Part shown: positions 1 to 5,606 of the stretch, piece after piece | How the letters are laid out: each line of letters opens with the position of its first letter | Numbering within the stretch: position 1 is the first letter of the stretch | Source of the DNA: an uncultured Spongiibacteraceae bacterium | GTDB taxonomy: Bacteria > Pseudomonadota > Gammaproteobacteria > Pseudomonadales > Dasaniaceae | Direction: 5' to 3' | DNA length: 6,754 bases | Assembly (NCBI GenBank): GCA_937969395.1 | Contig: CALBVI010000413.1 | Span: 1-6,754 of the forward strand | Position numbers and translations under genes: made by a program | Notes under the pieces: generated by a model | Database searches by the model: none | What the model was told of the DNA's origin: nothing | Seen by the model: only the letters and a program-made list of their open reading frames with translations

Positions 1-207
1 GCTTGCATCCCATTGTTGAATAATAGCCTTGGCTTTGGCGTAGTCTTCCTCCTCAATCATCACTCTTATTATGCCTACAGCCTGAAGGTCACCAACGCCG
101 CCTTGTAGATATTCACCATCGATTCTTGCAGACAAACCGTCCTGCTCTAGCAGGTTTAGAATCATATGGGCTTCGACAGTATTAGATGCTTCGTATAATA
201 ATTTCAT
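1..207 (-). CDS. DUF2007-type small protein (5' part, cut by window edge)
   Basis: Reading the minus strand from the ATG at 207 gives 69 codons without a stop, running off the left edge, so the C-terminus is missing. The protein begins MKLLYEASNTVEAHMILNLL and continues with a segment containing DGEYLQGGVGDLQAVG and a final helix rich in Glu, Ala and Lys. This matches the small DUF2007 ('putative signal transducing protein') family: a beta strand, a helix carrying the 'A.mi...L...gi' pattern, a loop with a Gly-rich turn, then a valine/isoleucine strand and a helix. Members are usually about 70-110 residues, and no biochemical function is settled. A GGGG stretch lies 6 bases before the ATG. 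The gene follows the GNAT gene by 36 bp on the same strand, suggesting co-transcription. The family assignment comes from sequence appearance only. Confidence 0.75.
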   Translation of the reverse strand, partial: MKLLYEASNTVEAHMILNLLEQDGLSARIDGEYLQGGVGDLQAVGIIRVMIEEEDYAKAKAIIQQWDAS

Positions 208-243
208 AATGCCCCAATTTTTTAGTTACAACTCTGTGCGTAT

Positions 244-693
244 TTACTGACTAACTTTTATTGCCATAGGTTGATATATTAGTCCTGCTGATTCGGCAAC
301 ATCGCCAGTACAATTGAAACCGTATTTTAAATAGGCAGGTACGGATGTTAGCGATGCATTGACGGTGATTTTGTCATTCTTGGTTTGTTGCAGTGCGTAG
401 GCAACTAATGCTTTTCCCGCACCTTTTTTTTGAAAATTAGGCGCTACAAATAGCATGGCAATATGACGGTCTTCTTTGAGTTCAATAAAGCCTATAACTT
501 TATTGCCAATCTCACACACAAACATCTTATAATCTGCTTCTAATCGAGCGCTTAAGTTTTCTAAAGATGCAATCTCTTGAAATGTTTTAATACCTTCTGC
601 TTGTAGAGTTGGTGCTACGGTCTGCATGAAAGAGTCAATGCATATAGCGCTAACATTTTGTAAATCTGACGAATGGATTCCCCTGATTTTCAT
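244..693 (-). CDS. GNAT family N-acetyltransferase
   Basis: A 149-residue protein of normal length for a single-domain GNAT acetyltransferase, which transfers an acetyl group from acetyl-CoA to an amine. The acetyl-CoA pyrophosphate-binding motif A is clear: strand MLFVAP (residues 80-85), then Q88-K-K-G91-A-G93 (QxxGxG) followed by the helix KALVAYALQQ. Further on, VNAS (111-114) and PAYLKYGF (119-126) match the later strand and the 'YxxxGF' motif of the fold. The N-terminus (IRGIHSSDLQNVSAI) is the usual first strand and helix. The substrate cannot be read from sequence. The start at 693 is supported by AAGGGA 6 bases upstream. It lies 41 bp after the XRE gene and 36 bp before the DUF2007 gene, all on one strand, so the three may share a transcript. 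Confidence 0.88.
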   Translation of the reverse strand: MKIRGIHSSDLQNVSAICIDSFMQTVAPTLQAEGIKTFQEIASLENLSARLEADYKMFVCEIGNKVIGFIELKEDRHIAMLFVAPNFQKKGAGKALVAYALQQTKNDKITVNASLTSVPAYLKYGFNCTGDVAESAGLIYQPMAIKVSQ

Positions 694-734
694 TAATATC
701 CCTTATTAGCTTTTCTATCCTTTTTAGTGACGGT

Positions 735-1202
735 TTAGTTGATTTTTATTGGATCAACATCATACCAAATTTCATACTTATCGCCTTGCCGTTTAAGCCA
801 ATGATACAAGTAAGCTGTAGCAAACATAAGTAAGCCGCCGACAAGTGCAGCTTCGCTTATAAGACCTAAACAACAAAAAATAAATCCGCTAATATGCCCA
901 ATTAGCTCTATTCTAGATGCGGATTCTCTTTTAGGTTGAGTTTGTAAAAAGTTAAAGACAAACCAACATTTTAATACCAAGGGTAGCGCTTTCCAGTTAT
1001 CCGATGTTTTATCGATCATAAATTTCTCCTGATTCAAAGTTGATACATCAACCTTAAGTACAGCAGCGAGGCATTTTAATGATTCTAGGCTAGCGTTTTT
1101 TCCGCTTTCAATCCGCTGGATTGTTCTAACATTTAATCCGGACATTTGAGCTAATTGCTCTTGTGAAAGATGATGGCTAATGCGCAGCTCTTTAAGAATC
1201 AT
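735..1202 (-). CDS. XRE-family HTH regulator with C-terminal 2TM domain
   Basis: A 155-residue protein from the ATG at 1202. Residues 2-56 form an XRE/Cro-type helix-turn-helix, with LSQEQLAQMSGLNVRTIQRIESG (12-34) as the helix-turn-recognition helix core. Residues 70-92 are an amphipathic Trp/Phe-rich linker (NWKALPLVLKCWFVFNF). Two hydrophobic stretches at about 99-116 and 118-136 resemble the '2TM domain' that follows HTH domains in many marine bacteria. The protein is therefore probably a membrane-anchored DNA-binding regulator; what it senses is unknown. The reading frame extends to a TTG at 1223, but the ATG at 1202 has AGAGGA 7 bases upstream while the TTG has no Shine-Dalgarno sequence, so 1202 is preferred. 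Repeats just upstream (1254-1287) are a likely autoregulatory site. Confidence 0.85.
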   Translation of the reverse strand: MILKELRISHHLSQEQLAQMSGLNVRTIQRIESGKNASLESLKCLAAVLKVDVSTLNQEKFMIDKTSDNWKALPLVLKCWFVFNFLQTQPKRESASRIELIGHISGFIFCCLGLISEAALVGGLLMFATAYLYHWLKRQGDKYEIWYDVDPIKIN

Positions 1203-1253
1203 TAAATTTTCCTCTGTACTCAAGAATCACAAGTATTAATTAATCTTATCATT

Positions 1254-1287
1254 GTCGGTTACGAATCTAACCCGACTTTAGCCCGAC
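1254..1287 (-). promoter_or_regulatory. Direct/inverted repeats upstream of the XRE gene, likely operator
   Basis: On the minus strand GTCGGGCTAAA (1287-1277) is followed directly by GTCGGGTTAGA (1276-1266), two 11-bp units identical at 9 positions. After a further 5 bases comes an inverted half-copy AACCGAC (1260-1254). The repeat period is one DNA helical turn, as expected for cooperative binding on one face. A weak sigma70-like pair overlaps them: TTAGAT at 1270-1265 and TAAGAT at 1248-1243, spacer 16. The neighbouring XRE regulator is the obvious candidate ligand for these sites, but that is inference. Confidence 0.5.
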
Positions 1288-1341
1288 ATTGGGTGATTTA
1301 TCTGTGATATTTTAAAACTAATATCAGCATGTCAGTTGCCA

Positions 1342-2061
1342 TTAAAAGGCTATCGCAGTAACCAGCATTTTAACGGCTAGTAGACTTAATAAAATCTTGA
1401 GGACTAAAATCAGTTTTTCATTATCGGAAGCCAATCTTAACTTTGTGCCAATAAAAGACCCAAGAACCGAACCAAAAACCATAAAGATTAATAAACTGAA
1501 GTGACCAGAAAGAGATACGCCTATCGCCATAAATACGGGGATTTTAGCTAAGTGACTAATGGTCATGAACATTGAGCTAGTCGCTATAATCTCGTCTTTT
1601 GAATGTAGTTCTTTGGTTAAAACAGTGAGTGATAATGGTCCTGTAGCGCCAACAATTAAGCCTAAGCCAGTTTGAAGCAAGCCAATAAAATAATAATTTT
1701 CGTATTTTGTAATAAATTTTGAAAAACGTTTATTCCATAAGTTAAGGATAATATATAGACCAATACCAATGGGCACGTATTCAGTCGATATGTTTGATAA
1801 TAAAAATCCAAAAATAATCACACCTATAAATGAACCGATAAGAAACTTCGGCAGTAACGTCCACCGAACATCATTTAAGGAAAACACCATTCGAGATGAA
1901 TTGCTGGCTAATTGTGTGATGCCATGAATGGGGATGATTAAACCAGGACTTAAAAAAAGAGGAAGTATTGCAATTAGCAGCGTGCCACCGCCAAAGCCAA
2001 TAACGCCAGCAATTATTGATGTGAAGAAAGAGATTAGGCCTAAAATATACTCGATAGGCAA
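1342..2061 (-). CDS. TSUP/TauE-SafE family membrane transporter
   Basis: A 239-residue, very hydrophobic protein with about 7-8 membrane segments in two related halves, the normal size and layout for the TSUP (TauE/SafE, YfcA-like) family. The first half carries the signature glycine run G22-F-G-G-G26 after an initial helix, then a loop with HGITQLASNSSR. The second half begins around residue 124 with the related pattern GLLQTGLGLIVGATGPLSL. Family members export or import sulfite, sulfoacetate or other sulfur and organic anions, and some are uncharacterised; the substrate cannot be set here. The start is TTG at 2061, supported by AGAGGA 6 bases upstream. It lies in the inner membrane. It is separated by 139 bp from the XRE gene downstream and by 157 bp from the hydrolase upstream, so it may be an independent unit. 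Confidence 0.85.
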   Translation of the reverse strand: MPIEYILGLISFFTSIIAGVIGFGGGTLLIAILPLFLSPGLIIPIHGITQLASNSSRMVFSLNDVRWTLLPKFLIGSFIGVIIFGFLLSNISTEYVPIGIGLYIILNLWNKRFSKFITKYENYYFIGLLQTGLGLIVGATGPLSLTVLTKELHSKDEIIATSSMFMTISHLAKIPVFMAIGVSLSGHFSLLIFMVFGSVLGSFIGTKLRLASDNEKLILVLKILLSLLAVKMLVTAIAF

Positions 2062-2218
2062 ATTGAGTCCTCTGATAAAATGTTTTAATGCGCGTTAATT
2101 AATATGCTAGAAATTATGTTTCTCGTTAGCTATTCAGTTCCGTAATATGCCAAAGCTCACTTGATGGCCCCCATAAATAGATAACCTTGCCCCAATAATC
2201 GATTGTACTGACTCTAGC

Positions 2219-3124
2219 CTATTGAGCCCATTTGCGTATAAATTCAACGTAAGATTTAAATACAGCAGCGGCTTGTTTCGGCGCGGAATCACCAAAGCTA
2301 TGGGTACCGCCTTTAACTTCATGATACTCGTAGCTATGACCTATTTTTTCTAATTCATTGACAAATTCACGACTCATATCAACCGGTAACACAGGATCAG
2401 CATCGCCATGGGATAAAAAGATGGCTGGGTCATTTTTATCTAAATAAGTAATAGGTGACATGGCTGCTAGAATTTTTTCACGATCGTTTGAATTTGAGTC
2501 AATCAAACGATTTACAGTTGGTCGATCAGAATATTTTTCAAGTCTAAAGTCAGCGATAGGTGACGATTGGCCCATTACAGCATGAACAGATGAATCCACA
2601 TCAGAATATACGCCGTGATCTGAAAAAACATCGGAGTTACCAGTTACTCCCGCCATTATTGCTAAATAGCTACCGCTTGAAGAACCGCTGACAATAATCC
2701 GTTCTGGATCAATATGGTATCTCTCGGCGTTAGCTTTTAAAAAACGAATGGCCAATTTAATATCATCAAGCGCAGCTGGAAATTTATGCTCGGGTGCAAG
2801 CCGGTACATGGCGCTGGCAGAGACAAAGCCCAGCTTAGTCATTTTTTGAATGCGGGTATTATTCAGGCTTTTATCACCCTTCAAAAAACCGCCACCATGG
2901 ATCAGTATCAATACTGGGCGAGGTTGCTTGCTAATGTTCTGCGGGAAAGCGATATTGATTGATAACTCAACGCCGTCTAATTCGCCTATGAGTATATTTT
3001 CATAGAGGCCTTTTAAATCGGTGGCTTGCTCTTGAGCGTTACAACTTATGGAGGTGAGCGATAGAATTATACAAAGGCCAGTAAGGGATAAGTAATGCGA
3101 AAATACTTTTGTCAGCGCTAGCAT
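2219..3124 (-). CDS. Exported alpha/beta hydrolase (carboxylesterase/feruloyl-esterase-like)
   Basis: A 301-residue alpha/beta-hydrolase. The oxyanion-hole motif HGGGF is at residues 76-80, the YRLAPEHKFPAALDD stretch (107-121) is typical of the HSL/BD-FAE esterase group, and the nucleophile elbow GSSSG (147-151) puts the catalytic serine at 149. The acid is probably D243 in HGDADPVLP and the base H275 in GGTHSFG, so the triad looks intact. Residues 1-30 are a signal peptide with a hydrophobic core (about 11-27) ending SISCNAQ, so the enzyme is exported. Cleavage near A30 is likeliest, since the lipobox around C28 is poor. AGGA lies 6 bases before the ATG at 3124. The gene follows the CmcJ-like gene by 57 bp on the same strand and may be its operon partner. 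Natural substrate unknown; an ester is expected. Confidence 0.88.
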   Translation of the reverse strand: MLALTKVFSHYLSLTGLCIILSLTSISCNAQEQATDLKGLYENILIGELDGVELSINIAFPQNISKQPRPVLILIHGGGFLKGDKSLNNTRIQKMTKLGFVSASAMYRLAPEHKFPAALDDIKLAIRFLKANAERYHIDPERIIVSGSSSGSYLAIMAGVTGNSDVFSDHGVYSDVDSSVHAVMGQSSPIADFRLEKYSDRPTVNRLIDSNSNDREKILAAMSPITYLDKNDPAIFLSHGDADPVLPVDMSREFVNELEKIGHSYEYHEVKGGTHSFGDSAPKQAAAVFKSYVEFIRKWAQ

Positions 3125-3142
3125 TTATGTTCCTTTGCTTAT

Positions 3143-3176
3143 TATATGCAAGTCTTAAAAAGCAGACTTACATATA
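3143..3176. repeat. 13-bp-arm inverted repeat between oxygenase and hydrolase genes
   Basis: TATATGCAAGTCT (3143-3155) and AGACTTACATATA (3164-3176) are reverse complements at 12 of 13 positions, with an 8-base loop. The repeat fills most of the 57-bp gap between the CmcJ-like stop codon and the hydrolase start. Neither strand has a T-run directly after the hairpin, so it is not a canonical rho-independent terminator. It could be an intercistronic RNA hairpin that tunes expression of the hydrolase, or a palindromic protein-binding site. It is unrelated in sequence to the TetR sites nearby. Confidence 0.6.
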
Positions 3177-3181
3177 ACATG

Positions 3182-4006
3182 CTAAAAATCAAAAAAGGCA
3201 TAGGTTCTTGTTTCTATACTTTGTCTTGGCTTACTGTGTTCTCCCTGGCCAGCGAGAGCAAAGGCCGTGTGCATGGCAAAGCAAGCTGAGGATTCGTCAG
3301 TATCAATCCCCTTTATTAAAATAGCTTCATCAGCGTTCATTTGTGGATAGTAATACCATCGCTGATTATCGTTTTTCTTTAGGGCAAATATTTCTCCGCG
3401 ATGCTTTTCACCGGTATTCATATCATTGAAGTTAATCTCGGTTTTAACCAGGTCTTTTTTATCTAACGTGGTCGCATCCATTAAGGCAAGCGGATCTTTT
3501 TCTACAACGCCAGCAATCGATCGCCAGACATTTATTTGCACCATTCTTTTACCGGCGAACTGCGCTACAACATCTTCCCCAAGTACTTCTTCGGCTCTCG
3601 ATATACCGGTTTCAAACGTATAATCATTATGAACATGGTAAGCAGGGCGTCTATTAGAGTTTTTAATTCCGCGGCGAACCGTATGATCAAAAACAAAAAC
3701 ATCACTGGCTCCTGTTTGCTGTTTCACAAGTTGCTCTACGTCTGGGTAATAGGCGTTTTTAATGGTTTCTGCATCGCTAAAATTTATCTCGGCAGGGTTG
3801 AATGTCACAAGTTTGAACGCCTCGCGATCTAAGCTAAAGGCTTCTCTATCTTTAAGCGTTCTGGCATTAATGATTTGGGTTTCATGATAAATATAGTCAT
3901 CACTGTAGTCTTGTGACTCATCATGCCCCGAGTAGTTAACAACAGGCACCGCTGTTGATTCATTGTTGATGTAGTGAAGTTTTGTTTTTTCTATATTGCG
4001 TGCCAT
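3182..4006 (-). CDS. CmcJ/NvfI-type putative Fe(II) oxygenase (GA4-desaturase-like)
   Basis: A 274-residue protein resembling the CmcJ/NvfI/GA4-desaturase group, known mostly from fungal and actinobacterial secondary metabolism, where members oxidise or desaturate small molecules. Features seen: LHYINN near the N-terminus (10-15), the characteristic VFVFDHTVRR block (103-112), then AYHVHND (122-128), MVQINVWRSI (155-164), WYYYPQMNADEAILIKG (217-233) and CFAMHTAF (242-249), ending with RQSIETR (261-267). A plausible iron triad is H126, D128 and H246, with R261 or R267 placed to bind a 2-oxoacid; this follows the general facial-triad pattern and is inference. The reading frame extends upstream to 4066, but the ATG at 4006 has AGAGG about 8 bases upstream and fits the family N-terminus. 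A TetR-type operator lies 60 bp upstream. The substrate is unknown. Confidence 0.8.
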   Translation of the reverse strand: MARNIEKTKLHYINNESTAVPVVNYSGHDESQDYSDDYIYHETQIINARTLKDREAFSLDREAFKLVTFNPAEINFSDAETIKNAYYPDVEQLVKQQTGASDVFVFDHTVRRGIKNSNRRPAYHVHNDYTFETGISRAEEVLGEDVVAQFAGKRMVQINVWRSIAGVVEKDPLALMDATTLDKKDLVKTEINFNDMNTGEKHRGEIFALKKNDNQRWYYYPQMNADEAILIKGIDTDESSACFAMHTAFALAGQGEHSKPRQSIETRTYAFFDF

Positions 4007-4037
4007 GACATTCTGACCTCTCATAAGTAATGCCCTA

Positions 4038-4066
4038 ACTGTAAATATAAAAAAACAAAAACACAA
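4038..4066 (-). promoter_or_regulatory. Candidate promoter of the CmcJ-like gene
   Basis: On the minus strand TTGTGT (4066-4061) and TACAGT (4043-4038) are separated by 17 bases, a weak sigma70 match (3 of 6 and 4 of 6). It would start transcription about 25 bases before the ATG at 4006. The operator at 4066-4083 abuts the -35 box, a good position for repression. Other AT-rich hexamers in this stretch could serve instead. Confidence 0.35.
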
Positions 4067-4095
4067 TACCTATCGGTAGGTAGGTGTTGTGTTTT
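4049..4095 (-). terminator. Terminator-like hairpin enclosing the operator
   Basis: AAAACACAA (4058-4066) and TTGTGTTTT (4087-4095) are perfect 9-bp inverted arms. Inside them ACCTA (4068-4072) pairs with TAGGT (4081-4085) after a single mismatch. On the minus strand the hairpin is followed at once by T5-G-T7 (4061-4049, partly within the arm), so it looks like a rho-independent terminator for transcripts arriving from the TetR gene. On the plus strand the following bases are not a T-run. The same DNA contains the TetR operator, so the symmetry may instead reflect protein binding. Confidence 0.45.
4066..4083. promoter_or_regulatory. TetR-type operator upstream of the CmcJ-like gene
   Basis: The sequence ATACCTATCGGTAGGTAG is an 18-bp palindrome with 7 of 9 base pairs matched, centred at 4074/4075. 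Its right 14 bases (4070-4083, CTATCGGTAGGTAG) match the site before the GST gene (4910-4923) at 13 of 14 positions. Shared palindromes on both sides of a tetR gene are the usual hallmark of its operators. Confidence 0.75.
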
Positions 4096-4257
4096 ATATA
4101 ATATTCCCTCTTTTTTTATGATGTTTGTCGTCGCCGCTGTTGTTAGCAAGGCCGAGAAACGGGGATGAAGAACCTAGTTGTGGCGTGTCGGAGGGACTAA
4201 TTACACAAAAGCCTTAATAGCGTTTGTGCGACATAGGCGGACGTAGCGTGCTTTAAC

Positions 4258-4776
4258 TTATTGAGTAGCAAGCTCGAAGTGGCTGTGATCGTTAAGCGCT
4301 TTACTAATCATCATTGCGCCTTCAAGTAAGCTGATCGTGATAATAGCTGCGTGTGAGGGGTTCTTTTCGCCATTAGCGGCATGCGCAGCTTTTAACCACG
4401 CTAGGTTCTCATTAAAGAACCGTTTTACTTCAATGCGTACTTTTTCTGGCAGGCTCTCGCTCTGCGCGCCTAGTAAGCCGCATAAACACATCTTGTCATC
4501 AGTCACCAATGAGCCTCTAAACAGCTGTGTGTATACCTCGATAGGGTCTTTGCCCTCTGCTTGAATATCAGCGGGTTCGCCTAATGCGGCTAAAAACGAG
4601 TCGGTATATTGATGCGCAAGCTCCGCACCTAAATCGGCTTTCGTTGCAAAGTGGTAATGCACGCTAGCGCTCTTGATACCTACTTCGTTGGCAAGCTCTC
4701 TAAAGCTGAAATTATCATAGCCACCAAGGCGTACCTTGTGCTCTGCCGCTTTCAATAGAGCTTCTTTTTTGGTCAT
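4258..4776 (-). CDS. TetR/AcrR-family transcriptional regulator
   Basis: A 172-residue protein from the ATG at 4776. The N-terminal TetR helix-turn-helix is clear: KEALLKAAEHKVRLGGYDNF (4-23), then FRELANEVGIKSASVHYHF (25-43), with ATKADL completing the motif. The remaining helices (about 54-172) form the ligand-binding and dimerisation domain, which is poorly conserved and somewhat short, so the ligand cannot be named. A longer frame starts at an ATG at 4800, but a promoter at 4804-4832 would begin the transcript near 4797, and GGGA lies 9 bases before 4776, so the shorter start is preferred. Two copies of one palindrome flank the gene, at 4066-4083 and 4906-4923. They place the CmcJ-like gene and the GST gene under its likely repression. 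Confidence 0.9.
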   Translation of the reverse strand: MTKKEALLKAAEHKVRLGGYDNFSFRELANEVGIKSASVHYHFATKADLGAELAHQYTDSFLAALGEPADIQAEGKDPIEVYTQLFRGSLVTDDKMCLCGLLGAQSESLPEKVRIEVKRFFNENLAWLKAAHAANGEKNPSHAAIITISLLEGAMMISKALNDHSHFELATQ

Positions 4777-4803
4777 TACTGTATATCCCGTTAATGTCAT
4801 GAA

Positions 4804-4832
4804 ATTATCAGCCAGCAGATTGTTATTTACAA
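4804..4832 (-). promoter_or_regulatory. Sigma70-like promoter of the TetR gene
   Basis: On the minus strand TTGTAA (4832-4827) and GATAAT (4809-4804) are spaced by 17 bases, 4 of 6 and 5 of 6 matches to consensus. Transcription would start near 4797, downstream of the ATG at 4800 and about 20 bases before the ATG at 4776. The nearest operator copy is about 75 bp upstream of its -35 box. Confidence 0.55.
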
Positions 4833-4877
4833 GCAGGGTGGAGGATTCGTTATTTTTACAGGCGCTTTATTTAAATG

Positions 4878-4906
4878 TTGACATATTATCGATTAAATCA
4901 TATAAC
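4878..4906 (+). promoter_or_regulatory. Near-consensus sigma70 promoter of the GST gene
   Basis: TTGACA (4878-4883, perfect) and TATAAC (4901-4906, 5 of 6) are separated by the ideal 17 bases. Transcription would start near 4913, giving a leader of about 60 bases to the ATG at 4973. The palindromic operator begins at the last base of the -10 box and covers the start site, so a bound repressor would block the polymerase. Confidence 0.8.
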
Positions 4907-4923
4907 TATCTACCGGTAGGTAG
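4906..4923. promoter_or_regulatory. TetR-type operator over the GST start site
   Basis: The sequence CTATCTACCGGTAGGTAG is an 18-bp palindrome with 8 of 9 base pairs matched, including a perfect 10-bp core CTACCGGTAG (4910-4919). It overlaps the -10 box and predicted start site of the GST promoter and is repeated, 13 of 14 bases, before the CmcJ-like gene at 4070-4083. The regulator encoded between the two copies is the expected binder. Confidence 0.8.
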
Positions 4924-4972
4924 CTTACGTACTGATTATTCATTTATCAACATATTTAAGAGAGATAGCCCC

Positions 4973-5593
4973 ATGAAAATTTATGATGTAGAAAACTTTC
5001 CAAATCCACTTCGCGTTCGTATGGCGCTAGCAGAAAAAAACGCCACAGCTAATGTCGAGTTTGTGCCAGTCGATTTGATGAACGGCGAGCACCGCACTGA
5101 TGCTTTTTTAGCTAAAAACCCACAGGCCGCTGTGCCAGTACTTGAGCTGGATGACGGCACCTATATTTCTGAATGTACTGCAATCATTGAGTATATCGAT
5201 ACTCAGTTTGCAGGGGATTCTTTAACCGGCACGAATGCCAAAGACCGCGCTGTTATCAATATGATGCAAAAGCGCGCTGAATCGACTGTCCTTGACGCGG
5301 TAGGCACATACTTTCACCATGCAACTGACGGTTTAGGTCCTGCACTTGAAACCTATCAAAATAAAGAATGGGGCGAGAAACAAGGCGAAAAAGCACGCCA
5401 AGGCCTAGCCTACTTTAATAATGTATTGGCAAACTCTAAGTTTGTTGCCGGCGATACATTTAGTAATGCCGACATTACATTGTTTGCAGGTTTGGCATTT
5501 GCTGGCTTTGCGCAAATAGAAATACCTAGCGAGCTAACCAACTTAGTTGCATGGCAAGAAAATGTAGCTCAGCGTCCAAGTGTTGCAGGTTAA
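4973..5593 (+). CDS. Glutathione S-transferase family protein
   Basis: A 206-residue cytosolic-type GST of normal length. The N-terminal thioredoxin-like domain (about 1-80) has MKIYDVENFPNPLRVRMALAE, the cis-proline region AAVPVLELDDG with P55, and ISECTAIIEYID, where E67 and C68 occupy the place of the usual Glu-Ser pair that holds the gamma-glutamyl group of glutathione. The helical C-terminal domain carries the N-capping box S164-N-A-D167 (FSNADITLF). At the catalytic position there is no obvious Ser, Tyr or Cys; N8 or N11 are candidates, as in Asn-type bacterial GSTs. The frame is open far upstream, but the ATG at 4973 fits the family start, lies after the promoter and has AGAGA upstream. 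It leads a likely GST-cupin transcription unit. The substrate is unknown; conjugation or reduction of an electrophile is plausible. Confidence 0.9.
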   Translation: MKIYDVENFPNPLRVRMALAEKNATANVEFVPVDLMNGEHRTDAFLAKNPQAAVPVLELDDGTYISECTAIIEYIDTQFAGDSLTGTNAKDRAVINMMQKRAESTVLDAVGTYFHHATDGLGPALETYQNKEWGEKQGEKARQGLAYFNNVLANSKFVAGDTFSNADITLFAGLAFAGFAQIEIPSELTNLVAWQENVAQRPSVAG

Positions 5594-5606
5594 GTACTCT
5601 CGCTAT

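Noticed and set aside
1203..1223. TTG at 1223 as the start of the XRE regulator.
   Set aside because: No Shine-Dalgarno sequence precedes it, whereas the ATG at 1202 has AGAGGA at proper spacing and fits the usual N-terminus of such regulators.
2134..2322. A 62-codon open frame on the minus strand overlapping the end of the hydrolase gene.
   Set aside because: It overlaps the hydrolase coding sequence in another frame, has no convincing ribosome binding site and no recognisable protein character.
3426..3832. Two open frames on the plus strand opposite the CmcJ-like gene.
   Set aside because: Both are antisense to a well-supported family gene and look like chance frames.
4119..4169. A tiny plus-strand open frame of 16 codons (starting MMFVVAAVV) in the gap between the TetR and oxygenase genes.
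   Set aside because: It is very short, lacks a clear ribosome binding site, and would be easily expected by chance.
4203..4228. CACAAA...TTTGTG inverted arms after the TetR stop, considered as its terminator.
   Set aside because: Only 6 bp of pairing across a long loop and no T-run on the minus strand; the hairpin at 4058-4095 is a better terminator candidate.
4337..4564. A plus-strand open frame opposite the TetR gene.
   Set aside because: It lies wholly antisense to the TetR coding sequence and shows no motif or start signal.
4736..4972. A 79-codon upstream extension of the GST reading frame.
   Set aside because: It would run through the TetR start, the promoter and the operator; the family N-terminus begins at the ATG at 4973.
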